From Fragum whitleyi (lineage: Eukaryota; Mollusca; Bivalvia; Cardiida; Cardiidae): a stretch of DNA of 64,000 nt. Below, piece by piece: positions 54,415 to 64,000 of the stretch. The position numbers were made by a program, and so were the translations under genes. Below the pieces are notes generated by a model. It saw only the letters and a list, made by a program, of their open reading frames with translations. It did no database searches and had not been told where the DNA came from. The DNA lies in the NCBI GenBank assembly GCA_948146395.1, contig OX411543.1, forward strand, positions 49,824,517 through 49,888,516. Reading direction: 5' to 3'. How positions within the stretch are numbered: position 1 is the first letter of the stretch; every line of letters starts with the position of its first letter.

Positions 54415-56690
54415 AGATGGTCTGATTGAGTAGTTAAATTGTCCAAATTTGAGCCCTTTTGATTTACGAACTATTGCACTATCCCAGTATATCAATGATG
54501 CCCGATTTACAGTGCTGACAGCACTTTGATTTTCATATTTTATCCATAATTTATATGGCAATACATAAAGCATAGAAATAGTATTAAAATTGAAAATTTC
54601 TGTCATCATTCAAAAATAAACCGTTTTGATCCGCGACAATGCATTGGCGGATGCAGAAGGGATTCGGGTTTTCATTCAAACGAACCCTTCTTTTCGAAGC
54701 AGAATTCAATAAAAATCGTGTAATTGTTAAAAACAAAAAAACGACCCCGTTAATCAGTCAGCAGACAACTTATATATTTGGTATGTAGCATCATCTAGTA
54801 GACTTCTTTCAAATTTGTTTTTATCATGAACCTGGGTTTATACTTGGACTCAACTTGAGCACATCCCGTTAAACATAGAAACACAGAGCAAAAATCTTCA
54901 AAACACTCTTTTTTTAGACAAGAAGGCACACATTGATAGGTATTTTACAACATCTAATGGACCTTTATCATTTTGTCCCTGTTGTCTAGTTTGGGCTCCG
55001 CCCGGGTACACGTATTTCTTTATACATGGGAACCGATCAAATCGTTATAAATATGTTTCTCTGAAAACAGAAGGTAAACAGCTAGAAATTTGGTGTCTAA
55101 CTTCATTTACCTATATGAAGTTTGTTCCAATCATGTTCTTAGGGCCATATATCTAGGCTCATCCCATGTGCCATGATCAAATTTTACAATACCACAAAGT
55201 TGGAAATCTTTCAACATTAATCTGAAGACAGTCCAGGGCATTAAAAAGATACAACTTATTTCCTTAAAAGTGGACATCGACCAATCTTATTCAGGTGATG
55301 TCCAAGTGGTCGAGAAGACTTGAGTGAGCGATACATGACCATCATGATCCTATTATTTATATGCATTTTTGAAACAGTTTAGTGTAAAGATTATCTTATT
55401 GCTACTCAATTATAAAATTTCATCGAATTCTGATCATGATACATCGGAATAATATCATAGAGAGTTCACTTAAGAAGTTTCATTAAATTTGGCCAAAGGG
55501 TAATGGAGGAATCACTCCGGACGGACGTAGCCGCGGTTTTACTCTTCTACACTTCGGAACGCATGAAATGAGTAATCGATTAGATACACTTCTTATATTA
55601 TGCTATTACTTTAGAAAAGGGTTGGTCATGATGGCTTTATTTAATTTGATAAGAGATAATGTATAACTAGCTCGGCTTTACGGCAGAATATTCTATAGTT
55701 GCCAATGTTTCCTATTTGTATCCAAGTTTACCCAACAATTTGAGAGAATTATTTCTTTGACCTCGTGAGGGTTTTGCAATAAAAACCTGGCTACACCGAA
55801 GAATATAACAGAGTTGTTTTTTTTTAATTCAGGAAGTGATAATGAAACAAAAACGTTCTCACACTTACATATGAATTACCAAGCTAAATAGCAAGGGGCC
55901 AATTACACTGTACTAGTATTTAGGCAGATTTCATTTGGAACTACTGACTTTATGCACAATCTTACAAATAAGTTGCCGTTACTCAAATTCTATTTGTTAT
56001 AAAGAATCATTTTGTTTAGAAAGAAAGCGTGCATTTTGGCGAACACACTTTAAATCAATGATGCCTGCTGGGTCCTTTTCGAAGTTTAAACTGTAATTCA
56101 AACCTTATTTAACATTGATCTAAATATGTAAAAATTCAGGAAATGAAAAGGGGTCAATGTTCTTATTTTTCTCGGAGATGTTTTAAAACAGGTATCACCA
56201 GCATAGATTAATAGAGTATATTTAGGACCCGGCTTTTGAAAATCTTAAAAAATACACCCTCAGGTTGAAATTAAATTAAATAGATTTCAGTGCAAAAAGC
56301 TATTGTTTTGCGTTTTGATGGCAAAATTACATCCCATTATATTCAACTATACCATGAAACATTTTATTATATAATCAATATGGATTGATGGTATGAGATA
56401 GAATGGTTTAATAATAGAGACAAAAAAAAAATAATTGGTCGCATAGTTACGTAAATTAATACATTGTATTTGCTAATTTGTAAAGATAAATGGAGTAAAT
56501 CAGTAAAACATGTCAAAGCTTATATCATATCTTTTTAAAGATGCAAATAAATATTTTGTTGAAATAGACGTACTTGCGTCTGTGTATTTCCAATCTCATA
56601 AAAATCATCTCTTCGAAACCTACGCTATCTCTCCGTTACAGGGGCGTAGCGGTAGGCAATGTGGTTGATCAGAATTTAATGAGATGGGTG
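54415..56690. other. Non-coding stretch with weak array remnants
   Basis: 54916-55350 has array-like pieces (ACAAGAAGGCACACATTG; GAGCGATACATGACCATCATG). No exon recognised in the rest. Confidence 0.4.
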
Positions 56691-56751
56691 TATTTCCGTT
56701 TATTGATCGTCGCTCCCGTAGAATAAGAGACGTACAAACTTTTTGCGGGAA

Positions 56752-56893
56752 TGACGTAGCTTTTTAAACAGCGTTAATGTACACGTGCTCAATTTGATGA
56801 CGTAACGTTATTCCGACATTGAAGAATATGACGACATCGCCTTAGATCTACATTTGTATCTAACAACTAAAACTAAGACTGCTTTACCAGCAG
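56752..56893 (+). promoter_or_regulatory. Promoter and first untranslated exon of the plus-strand gene
   Basis: Contains TGACGTAG (56752) and TGACGTAA (56798), both CRE-like, and an E-box CACGTG (56782). Then a segment ends at a strong donor ACCAGCAG|GTAAGC (56893/56894). The only ATG in the last 70 bases opens a five-codon frame. The likely target acceptor is CTCACAAGCAG at 60053, two bases before the coding ATG region at 60056. Proposed from signals only. Confidence 0.5.
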
Positions 56894-57123
56894 GTAAGCT
56901 TTTTTTCTTGTATCTTGTTACACATAATGAAATTAATCAATTTTAATGGGTCATGTCGACTCTGGGTCTGTCAATGGGGATTTTCCTCAGTTCAACGTAA
57001 AATTTCTTCTGATACCGGTTCGTTATCTAGAGCGAAATTTTTTTCAGTCAAAAAAATTATAGAGTATATCTGTCTGTTTCTGTATCTGTATTTGTAATTT
57101 GTAGTTTCCTACCGCCGTCCAAT

Positions 57124-57424
57124 CAAACTCACAAATAACCAGAGGACACACAATGAAAATATTCAAAAGATCCTGTAAATCAAATGTAAGAAAATTTAGC
57201 TTCACTCAAAGAGTCGTAAACGACTGGAACAGACTGTCCGATAACGTTGTAAATAATACCAAAGTAAATAGTTTTAAGAGCGCTTTAAATAATCATTGGA
57301 AAAACAATCCAATTAAGTTTTTGCCCAGTTGTTACAGGCCGGAAGCGGACAACAACGGACAAAACTACGAAGAAACGGACCAAAGAGGCTCAAGCCTAAG
57401 AATGGTTTCTACACGCAGGTAACA
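57124..57424 (+). pseudogene. LINE C-terminal tail fragment
   Basis: TRGHTMKIFKR, KFSFTQRVVNDWNRLSDNVV and NSFKSALNNHWKNN follow the usual end of non-LTR reverse transcriptase proteins (RGH...FS.RVV..WN.L). Same region of the family as 52244-52570 but a different lineage. Confidence 0.75.
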
Positions 57425-57703
57425 GGTAACAGGCAGAGACCTTTAACGCTAAGTACTTGGTGTAGGCGGTAGCCCCATCATCAAAGTCTATTGGAAGACA
57501 GAACAATTTGATTTGTTTAATGTGGCTTAAGGTTTGATTTTTGGGGACCGCTAAACTGGAAGTGTTCGCTAATTTCTACACTAATCTTTGCCATACAGTG
57601 TAAAAGTGATCATCCTGCATAGACGTGTAGTCTGATTTGATCTTACCCCATCCTTCACACAATGCTTCACACATGAGCTTGACCAATAAACATTGTGATG
57701 TCC

Positions 57704-57815
57704 CTTAAGGTAGTGGAACCGTAATAGTTCCACAACGTTTCGGAAGAAATGAACTTTAACAGTGTTAACCGAGGTTTCCTAACGATTTTTTATCAGGATC
57801 CACTACCTTAAAAAT
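57704..57815. repeat. MITE of the GGTAGTGGACC family
   Basis: TTAAGGTAGTGGAACCGTAA at the left, GATCCACTACCTTAA at the right, with CAGTGTTAACCGAGGTTTCC inside. Confidence 0.75.
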
Positions 57816-58487
57816 GGACGCTTGTAAAGACCTTCCAATCCAAGGTGGTTTTGTAAAACTTTGATCTACGGTGTAGGAATTAAACGACGTAAAACAAGCA
57901 CAATATTTGTCTAATGACGGCTACTAGGACAAAATTTGCTTAAAAAAATATGCATACTTTTACACAGTATCCATCTTAATGTCATCGCGCATAGATTATT
58001 CTTAAATATGAAAAGGGTCAAAATATCTTTGTTAAAACTGTTACAAAACAACAAACCCGGAAAAAAGTATACGATAAAATGAAGATGACATTTCTGAAAG
58101 GCAACCAATTTTCTAACAACTTTTTAGTGTTTTCCTATCGGACAATCAATACAGAAAAACTCTGATGCAAAACTTTACTTTTCTTTGTCGTTTGCAAAGT
58201 GAAAAAGTTAAAACGTCATTAATGACGTCAGGACTAATAAACGTCATTTGTTAGCCGGTGAAAACAGTCCTTTTGTTTTAAAGATAGGGCCGATATAATG
58301 ATTGGCAATACTTTCAAATCATTAGCTTTCAAATTAAAAACTTTATTGAACAAAACAATCCAGGACAAAACTCTCGAATATTTGTGTTCTTCTATGTATG
58401 TTTAATCTTATGAGTTTTACCGAAAAATATTCTAACCACAATAAGAGCTTTTCTTCTTAGTATTCTTGTAACTGCCATGTATTGTTG

Positions 58488-58503
58488 TCCCCCCCCCCCC
58501 CCC

Positions 58504-58532
<29 letters not shown>
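58488..58532. repeat. Poly-C / poly-A run
   Basis: About 15 C followed by about 30 A. Collapse or expansion in assembly is likely. Confidence 0.9.
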
Positions 58533-58535
<3 letters not shown>

Positions 58536-59696
58536 TTATTGCCATTTTCCATCTGAGGAACTTTCATTCGCTCAATTTAAAATAATCTATTATCCATAAG
58601 CACACACAAAAAAAATGGAAAAATGATAATGACCTGTTAAAAATTGATATCAATTTGGTTTTTGCAATCGTCCAAGATAGGTTTAACTAGTGTGCGATGC
58701 CCTGAGACGCTCTACAAACCCACTACCTCCCTTAGAATAGTCCCACTCTCTTTTTAACAGTTACCTTAAGGGAACCGAAATTATATTGTTACAAATATTA
58801 TATGAGCCTGTGTTTAACATTTCCAACATTTTGACATGTGTGTGAAGGGCCAACATTTACCAACCTTGAAAATAATAATAATATCTTTATCTTAACCTCT
58901 ATTTGCCTTGTTTTCGTATATATTGCTAACAGAAATGCAAGTTTCTAAAAATAACCGAATTATATCATTGTTCGAAAAAATAACTATGTGATATCATAAA
59001 AAATATCGTACGGGATGTTATCACACGGATATTTGTATAGTTATAAGACAAATAATCAAGTCAGTGGCGAACCAAGGATTTCTATAAAGAAGGTTCGAAC
59101 AAACATAAGGGGGTTGTTTTCCTAGAATTACACAATATGAACCATTATCCTGCTGAATTTGAATATTGTTTAAACAAAATTCCTAATTTGTTACATATCA
59201 ACAAGACTGCTTCATGATTTATAATACAAAAAATCAATTAGAAAGCAGTTATATGCTAAGATAAGACTGCACAGACTATTCTTCTTGTACATTGTCTGTC
59301 AAAGCTTTGTTTTCAACAGGAATATGTCGTGAAATGCATGGGAAGGGTCAATAGAAATTCTACACGGAAATCTAAATAATTGAGCTTCGGAGGGCTTTCG
59401 TTTGAGCCCCCACCCCACTCCTACCCCATCCGAACGCCCTCTAGATCGGCCATTGTCAAGTCTACGTGGACGATTTTATATGCGATATTTTATATTCAAT
59501 GGCTACCGTTATAAATGCTGTAAATATACGTAGTAGTATCAAGGGGTGTAACCATTCTATCTATGCAATATAGTCCGTTTTGATTTTTGAGACTGGTCCA
59601 AATGAATAGATAGTTATGGCAGGCGGCAATGAAAAGTGGATGGGTACATCTTTACACGAATCCATCCTTTGACAAATTTTTGTCAGGTTTTAAATG

Positions 59697-59829
59697 AAAA
59701 AAAAAAAAAATAAAATAAAACAAACAAACAAACATAAAAAACAAAACAAAACAAAAACAAAAAAAAAAACCAAAACCAAAAAAAAAAAAAAAAAAAAAAC
59801 AAAAACACACACACACACACACACAGAGA
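59697..59829. repeat. A-rich low-complexity run ending in (AC)n
   Basis: A-tracts with scattered C, then about nine AC dinucleotides. The open frames in it are artefacts. Confidence 0.9.
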
Positions 59830-60055
59830 GAAAAACCGGGCAATGTGATGTTAGGGTTAAAACAGAAAAAATGAAAATCCCGAAAATTACGTGAGGTTTT
59901 ATACTAGGGTTTAATTGATTCTCAAACGACGTTCAATAGCTCTACCGAAATGTATAAATGGTTAAAAGTAATTCGACAAAAATTTTTATAAAAATAAACA
60001 TTATAATAATTTTGAACTTTTACCTTGTAGATGCAATAGATACTCACAAGCAGTA

Positions 60056-60313
60056 ATGTTTTCTTCGAGCAACCCACCCCGGCCACCATCATACAACGAA
60101 GCCAGTAGCTACGGTTTTGGGAACCAGTACAATACCCAATACAGTGGCCCTCTCCGGAACAATAATGTTCAACCCGTACAACCACAGCCCTTCGGTCAGC
60201 CCCAGGGATTGAGTCAAAACCCTTATCCAAGTCAACAACAACCACCCGATGCGGCCAATTTGCCATCATATCCGGTCGGAAATCAGCAAAATGTGACGAG
60301 TTTACCTGGACAG
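60056..60313 (+). CDS. First coding exon of a PPSY-containing small membrane protein
   Basis: ATG at 60056 follows an acceptor-like CACAAGCAG. 86 codons run without a stop to the donor GGACAG|GTATAG (60313). The protein begins MFSSSNPPRPPSYNEASSYG and continues rich in Gln, Asn, Pro, Ser, Gly and Tyr (PVQPQPFGQPQGLSQNPYP). PPSY is a WW-domain ligand of the type used by NEDD4-family ubiquitin ligases. Codon 86 ends exactly at the splice site, phase 0, matching the TM exon at 63035. Proline-rich N-termini with PPxY before a C-terminal membrane segment occur in LITAF, BRI3 and CD225 proteins; I cannot assign a family from two exons. Confidence 0.7.
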
Positions 60314-60325
60314 GTATAGATCCAC

Positions 60326-60405
60326 AATTTTAAGTGAGTGATCATAGGTCAATTTTGTCTATACCTGTATAGACAAAATTGACCTTTGATCACTCACTCT
60401 AAATT
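60326..60405. repeat. Near-perfect 30-bp-arm hairpin just past a splice donor
   Basis: Arms AGTGAGTGATCATAGGTC, AATTTTGTCTATAC and GTATAGACAAAATT, GACCTTTGATCACTCACT, with CT at the tip. It starts 13-20 bases after the donor at 60313. The tip contains CTATACCTG, the exact complement of the donor sequence CAGGTATAG (60311-60319). Confidence 0.85.
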
Positions 60406-60677
60406 ACGAAACTATATTAATAAATAAAACTATACTGAGCGACTTTAAAAATCATGACAACAAAGTATATGCTTATTAAGATCACAGAAACTACCCAAAC
60501 TGCATTCGGGATGTCAAAACGGTGCAAGCTATCTTTATATAGGGTAGATCTATCAATACCGTTATAGTAATATTCATATCCGTAATTATTACATTATCGA
60601 GAATAAACAGGCACCGATTTTTTCTCTTTTTTTTTATATCCACATTTTTTGTCAACATTTTTTGATCAAGTGCCAGT

Positions 60678-60765
60678 CCATTGTTAGGTGCTCCAGTCGC
60701 CGAGGAATATTTGAAAAATTTTGAAAGCGGTATAATTGCAATCCAATAAAATGAAGAACTCTGAT
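60678..60765 (+). repeat. SINE 3' fragment
   Basis: TTGTTAGGTGCTCCAGTCGCC and TTTTGAAAGCGGTATAAT match the 3' part of the SINE at 44775-44985. Confidence 0.55.
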
Positions 60766-61302
60766 TGGTTTAAATCGCATCACGTGGGGAAATCCATTGC
60801 ACTTTATTTCTGTATAAAATGCAATAGGTCTTTCGGGAAACCCCCGAACTTCGATCTGCAAGTCCTGTGTTGTAGGAACTCGAATTAACCTAGTTCCCGA
60901 TCATCAACGCAACATTTCTATTCAATCTATTATAAATTAAGATATTTTCGAAAGAATTTACGATAACAAGCATGCAGTTCTGATTCTGTGCCGACGTAAA
61001 CTTAGAAAACAGCGAGTCGACGAAGACCGTCAAGCAACCCTCTCAACTAAGACCGACCACGCCGTTTTCGTTTAAAAACACAGACTTACTTGGCAGAAAC
61101 AAGCTTTTTTGTCATAAGTACCTCTACGAATTTTAATGTTGTCGTTTATTTGTGTATCATTTGTTTTACTTTATGACATTTCACTTCGATAGCGAGATAA
61201 ATAATACACAGATCGTGTAATTTCTTTACGCGGAGAAAGTAGACTTGAAGCTTTAATGTTTGGCCGAATATTTTAATAGTTTCTTCGATATATAGGATTT
61301 CA

Positions 61303-61470
61303 ATTATAAGGGACGAGTGTCTTTTTCACTGCGTTTATTGGGGTATAAAGTGCAATTGCCTTAGCACATGGCTTAAACATAACGCCCTACGGGCGTTATT
61401 TGCAATGTGCTAAGGCAATTGCACTTTATACCCCAATAAACGCAGTGAAAAAGACACTCATCCCTATAAT
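61303..61470. mobile_element. 168-bp palindromic MITE
   Basis: Arms of about 65 bp: GAGTGTCTTTTTCACTGCG, TTTATTGGGGTATAAAGTGC, AATTGCCTTAGCACA and their complements up to GACACTC at 61459, then ATTATA(A)GGGA / TCCCTATAAT at the ends. A second palindrome, ATAACGCCCTACGGGCGTTAT, forms the centre (61379-61399). Pairing is nearly perfect, so insertion is recent or the structure is maintained. Confidence 0.9.
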
Positions 61471-61902
61471 AAAACCCAATTCAAATAAGGAAACAATCAT
61501 TTGTCTTCTAAAGACGAATCTAATAAGATATTGCATGGCAGAATCTAACTATGAACGAAAACACCAGGTACGATTTTTATTTTGACTTATAATTTTTTTT
61601 GTAAGAAGTTTAGTAAAGCGGGCCCCTGGAAAGTTGAACATTTTAATTCATATTGTTCAGCAAATGATTTCGTGCTAGCTCTCTTACAGGGTTATCGCAT
61701 TCGGAACATCACTCGGCCATTTCCGTAAACTACAACATACCTCGGATCAATCGGGAACCCTCGGCGATTCTACGGAATAGACCTCGGGAATAATACGAGC
61801 ACTCCATGAAAGCGCGTCATTTCGCACGAGGGTTTAGATGACGTCACAAACACAACTAAGGATGACGCTGCGAAAAGCAAAATCAACGTAAGGTCAAAAA
61901 TT

Positions 61903-61967
61903 GGCATATTATGATTTGAAAACAAAACGCAGTGTTTTACTGCGTTTTGCTTTCAAATCATTATATG
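61903..61967. repeat. 65-bp hairpin
   Basis: GCATATTATGATTTGAAA, ACAAAACGCAGT and ACTGCGTTTTGC, TTTCAAATCATTATATGC around a four-base GTTT loop. Confidence 0.8.
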
Positions 61968-62244
61968 CGAAAATGATCTCTATAGACGATGTGAAAGAAT
62001 TAAAGGAATTTCCTTTTCCTCTAGCGTATTAACCAAAGTACCACAAGGAGCCGAATTACCTAAAAATTGACCAAAAATTACTACACTTACGTCCGAGGTA
62101 CTTTCCAGTTTACGGAAATGTCCGAGCGATGTTCCGAATGACCGCGGATGTATGTAAGGCGGATGGGTATGTAACAAAATCGTGCATTTTGTTTGGCGGA
62201 AACAGTGTAAGAAAAACTAGCATTGTAGATTGATATTTTTTACA

Positions 62245-62545
62245 GTAAATAATGGCTGAAAAATCTTAATTTTTGAGAATGACGAATCATACCAAAAATT
62301 AAGATTTTTTAGCCGTTATTTAAGAATCTAAAGATATTAATATAAGGATTCGATGAATTCACGTCAGTGACTTAAACGAGTAGCGTTGGCGACGTCGAAT
62401 GTTTTCACTCACAGTTTCGAGGGATAACGCCATTTCAACTGACGTCATCGAGTTCTTCCAAGGTTTTCCCGTAATTTTTAAAAATAGTCCGTCTATGTAC
62501 ATCCGAGGTTGATCGAGAGATTGGTCGAGTTGTGTCTCGAATGAG
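62245..62545 (+). repeat. Hairpin-containing dispersed repeat, copy 2
   Basis: 62247-62322 forms arms AAATAATGGCTGAAAAATC, TTAATTTTTG and CAAAAATTAA, GATTTTTTAGCCGTTATTT. From 62270 the sequence follows the copy at 45190-45425 (CACGTCAGTGACTTAAACGA; AATAGTCCGTCTATGTACATCC). Confidence 0.75.
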
Positions 62546-62913
62546 GGTTATCGGTGGATTTCAGATAATCGCAGCAGATCTGGGGTTTTTTGTCAGTACT
62601 CACAAAAATCTTTCATGCATTTTTGGATCTAGAATGTTCAGTTTGGAAGATTTTTCGAATCGATAAATTATAATTTCTTATAAAATTACCAAAAAAGCGA
62701 AATAAATGTCTTAACTACAAGCTGAACAAAGGAGTAGTTCAGACAATTTGCTCGCCAACCGACAAATAAATATCTTTTTAAATCGGTTTTTGACTCGTAA
62801 AAGATTTTTTGCTGAAATCGAAGGAGGCATCCATATCCCACCTTTTGTTTCCTGTTCTTGATCCGATCATGCTCTGAATCTGTATCAGTGTATGTATACT
62901 TTGTAGAATCCTT

Positions 62914-62995
62914 TAATGTAGTGGACCCGTAACATTGTGAAAGATCGTGAGTACCGAATTGTTGCCGAATTATTACGGGTCCACTACCTTGAAAC
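62914..62995. repeat. MITE of the GGTAGTGGACC family, short form
   Basis: AATGTAGTGGACCCGTAAC and TATTACGGGTCCACTACCTT, 82 bp. It ends 40 bases before the TM exon, so its right arm lies in the acceptor region. Confidence 0.8.
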
Positions 62996-63034
62996 ATGTT
63001 TATACAGCGGATATTTGTATCAATATATTTACAG

Positions 63035-63142
63035 CAACAAGTGATTACGGAGACCAGACTAAGACAATTACAGCAAAAATCTATCGTGGCCATAATCTGT
63101 TTCTTTCCACTCGGTATTTGGGCCTGGTTGGAGTGTAATAAG
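63035..63142 (+). CDS. Transmembrane exon of the PPSY protein
   Basis: 108 nt, phase 0 at both ends; acceptor CAATATATTTACAG, donor AATAAG|GTGAGT. Joins in frame with 60313 and encodes QQVITETRLRQLQQK, then SIVAIICFFPLGIWAWLECN and K. A basic/polar lead-in then a hydrophobic helix with Cys-Phe-Phe-Pro-Leu-Gly suits a membrane segment; FFPLG recalls CD225/dispanin and BRI3 membrane regions. The CXXC expected before the helix in LITAF/BRI3 is absent, so CD225-like is slightly favoured. Further exons are outside the window or not recognised. Confidence 0.65.
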
Positions 63143-63144
63143 GT

Positions 63145-64000
63145 GAGTTTATCTCGAAATTTGACATTAATCTCTATCAAAATCATTATAAATCGCTCAC
63201 TCAGCGCTCCATTCATTCATTCCAAAAACTCTCTCAAACCACCCAAATGCTCTGAAATTGTAAGAAAAAAAAAACAATCAAAACGATCAATATTTCATTG
63301 AAACAAAATATTAATTCTTTCACGATTTTGTTTTGCTGGCGTGAATTTTAAAGCGTCTGGTGCGTTCGTGAAGATGCTGAAATTGGAAAGTATGTAGATT
63401 TTTTTTGAAAAAAAGGTCGTAATAAATATTGCTAATTTCACCCAAGCTGGACGAAAATAGCGATATTGGGTTAGCGCCCTGAAATTTGATTCAAAATTCG
63501 CTCCACATACTCATCCAATATCATTCCAAATTCATTCCAAAATCATTCAACTTGGCGATTTCACGATGTTTTTAACTGAACCCTGAAAGATGATCAACCG
63601 ACACCAACTCCGATTTCACCGGAATCGCCTAGGTAACCATGAAAAATAAGATTAATGGAAAATTGACGAAATAATATTTTGATGGTGTTCAAAATACGAT
63701 TATGAATATGCGATCATCTAAATACGGACTCATTTTATGTATACTGTTTACAAAGAAAGGAGCGCTTAATGAAACACTTTTCTCCAACGAATTTGCACAA
63801 TAATGTTTGTGTTGGTCGCGCCCACCGTTAAATCTCTTTTTTATATCACGCTTTAGTAGGCTATCCGGAATAAATTGGCTCTGTCCCGTCTTCTTGTGAA
63901 TCACTCGATCAACGCCCCTTGAATATAAAAAGACTTAAATTTACTAACCTTAAAATTTCTTCTGTGGGCTGAGTTTCTAATGAGAAAGAGTTATTACTAC
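63145..64000. other. Intron or flank, no feature recognised
   Basis: AT-rich sequence after the TM exon donor. No further exon could be supported. Confidence 0.4.

Noticed and set aside
59652..59894. Lys- or Phe-rich frames
   Set aside because: Low-complexity A-rich tract.
60056..63142. Naming the plus-strand gene LITAF or BRI3
   Set aside because: PPSY plus a membrane helix is suggestive, but the CXXC before the helix is absent and later exons are missing.

Overview
This window is eukaryotic, AT-rich and mostly repetitive. It looks like bivalve mollusc genomic DNA: tandem-repeat mobile elements opening with CAAGAGG plus a hairpin, and a tRNA-derived SINE with a CATTCAATCAATCAA-type tail, are typical of clam and mussel genomes. 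Species cannot be read from the sequence. Genes are split into short exons with GT-AG introns; most long open frames are shadows of repeats.

The one gene that can be rebuilt confidently lies on the minus strand from about 53.3 kb to 34.7 kb. It is an orthologue of TIPIN (TIMELESS-interacting protein, Swi3/Csm3 family), a replication-fork-protection factor. Seven coding exons (50266-50392, 46465-46558, 44558-44633, 41405-41632, 39447-39821, 38421-38511, 34698-35536) keep perfect phase and give 1830 nt, a 609-residue protein, about twice the vertebrate length. The extra length is an in-frame minisatellite in exon 5 and a long acidic tail in exon 7. A likely non-coding first exon near 53.1-53.3 kb sits below a consensus E2F site. 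Its introns carry mobile elements and SINE, hAT, LINE and MITE pieces.

On the plus strand, an untranslated exon ending at 56893 probably feeds two coding exons (60056-60313 and 63035-63142) of a small membrane protein with an N-terminal PPSY motif; its 3' end lies beyond the window. At the left, 8503-9325 (minus) is the terminal exon of a lysine-rich, probably nucleolar protein. Two short phase-compatible minus-strand exon candidates lie at 14353-14545.

Layout: 1-9.4 kb, repeat arrays in both orientations, paired hairpins and the lysine-rich exon; 9.4-17 kb, nested arrays, a 1.64-kb fold-back minisatellite and MITEs; 17-24.2 kb, mostly single-copy DNA with a palindrome cluster, a mariner-like and a piggyBac-like MITE; 24.9-33 kb, nested arrays; 34.7-53.4 kb, TIPIN; 53.4-64 kb, an inverted array element and the start of the plus-strand membrane-protein gene, rich in hairpin MITEs.

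The most interesting signal is that several tandem-array element families with unrelated core sequences share one architecture: CAAG start, 5' hairpin, short terminal inverted repeat, 145-170-bp tandem core, GGAC-type microsatellite, 3' inverted repeat or hairpin, and a TAA end. Three nested copies allow filled and empty sites to be compared inside the window. The second is a 68-bp tandem amplification of the TIPIN exon 3 / intron boundary that copies the splice donor.
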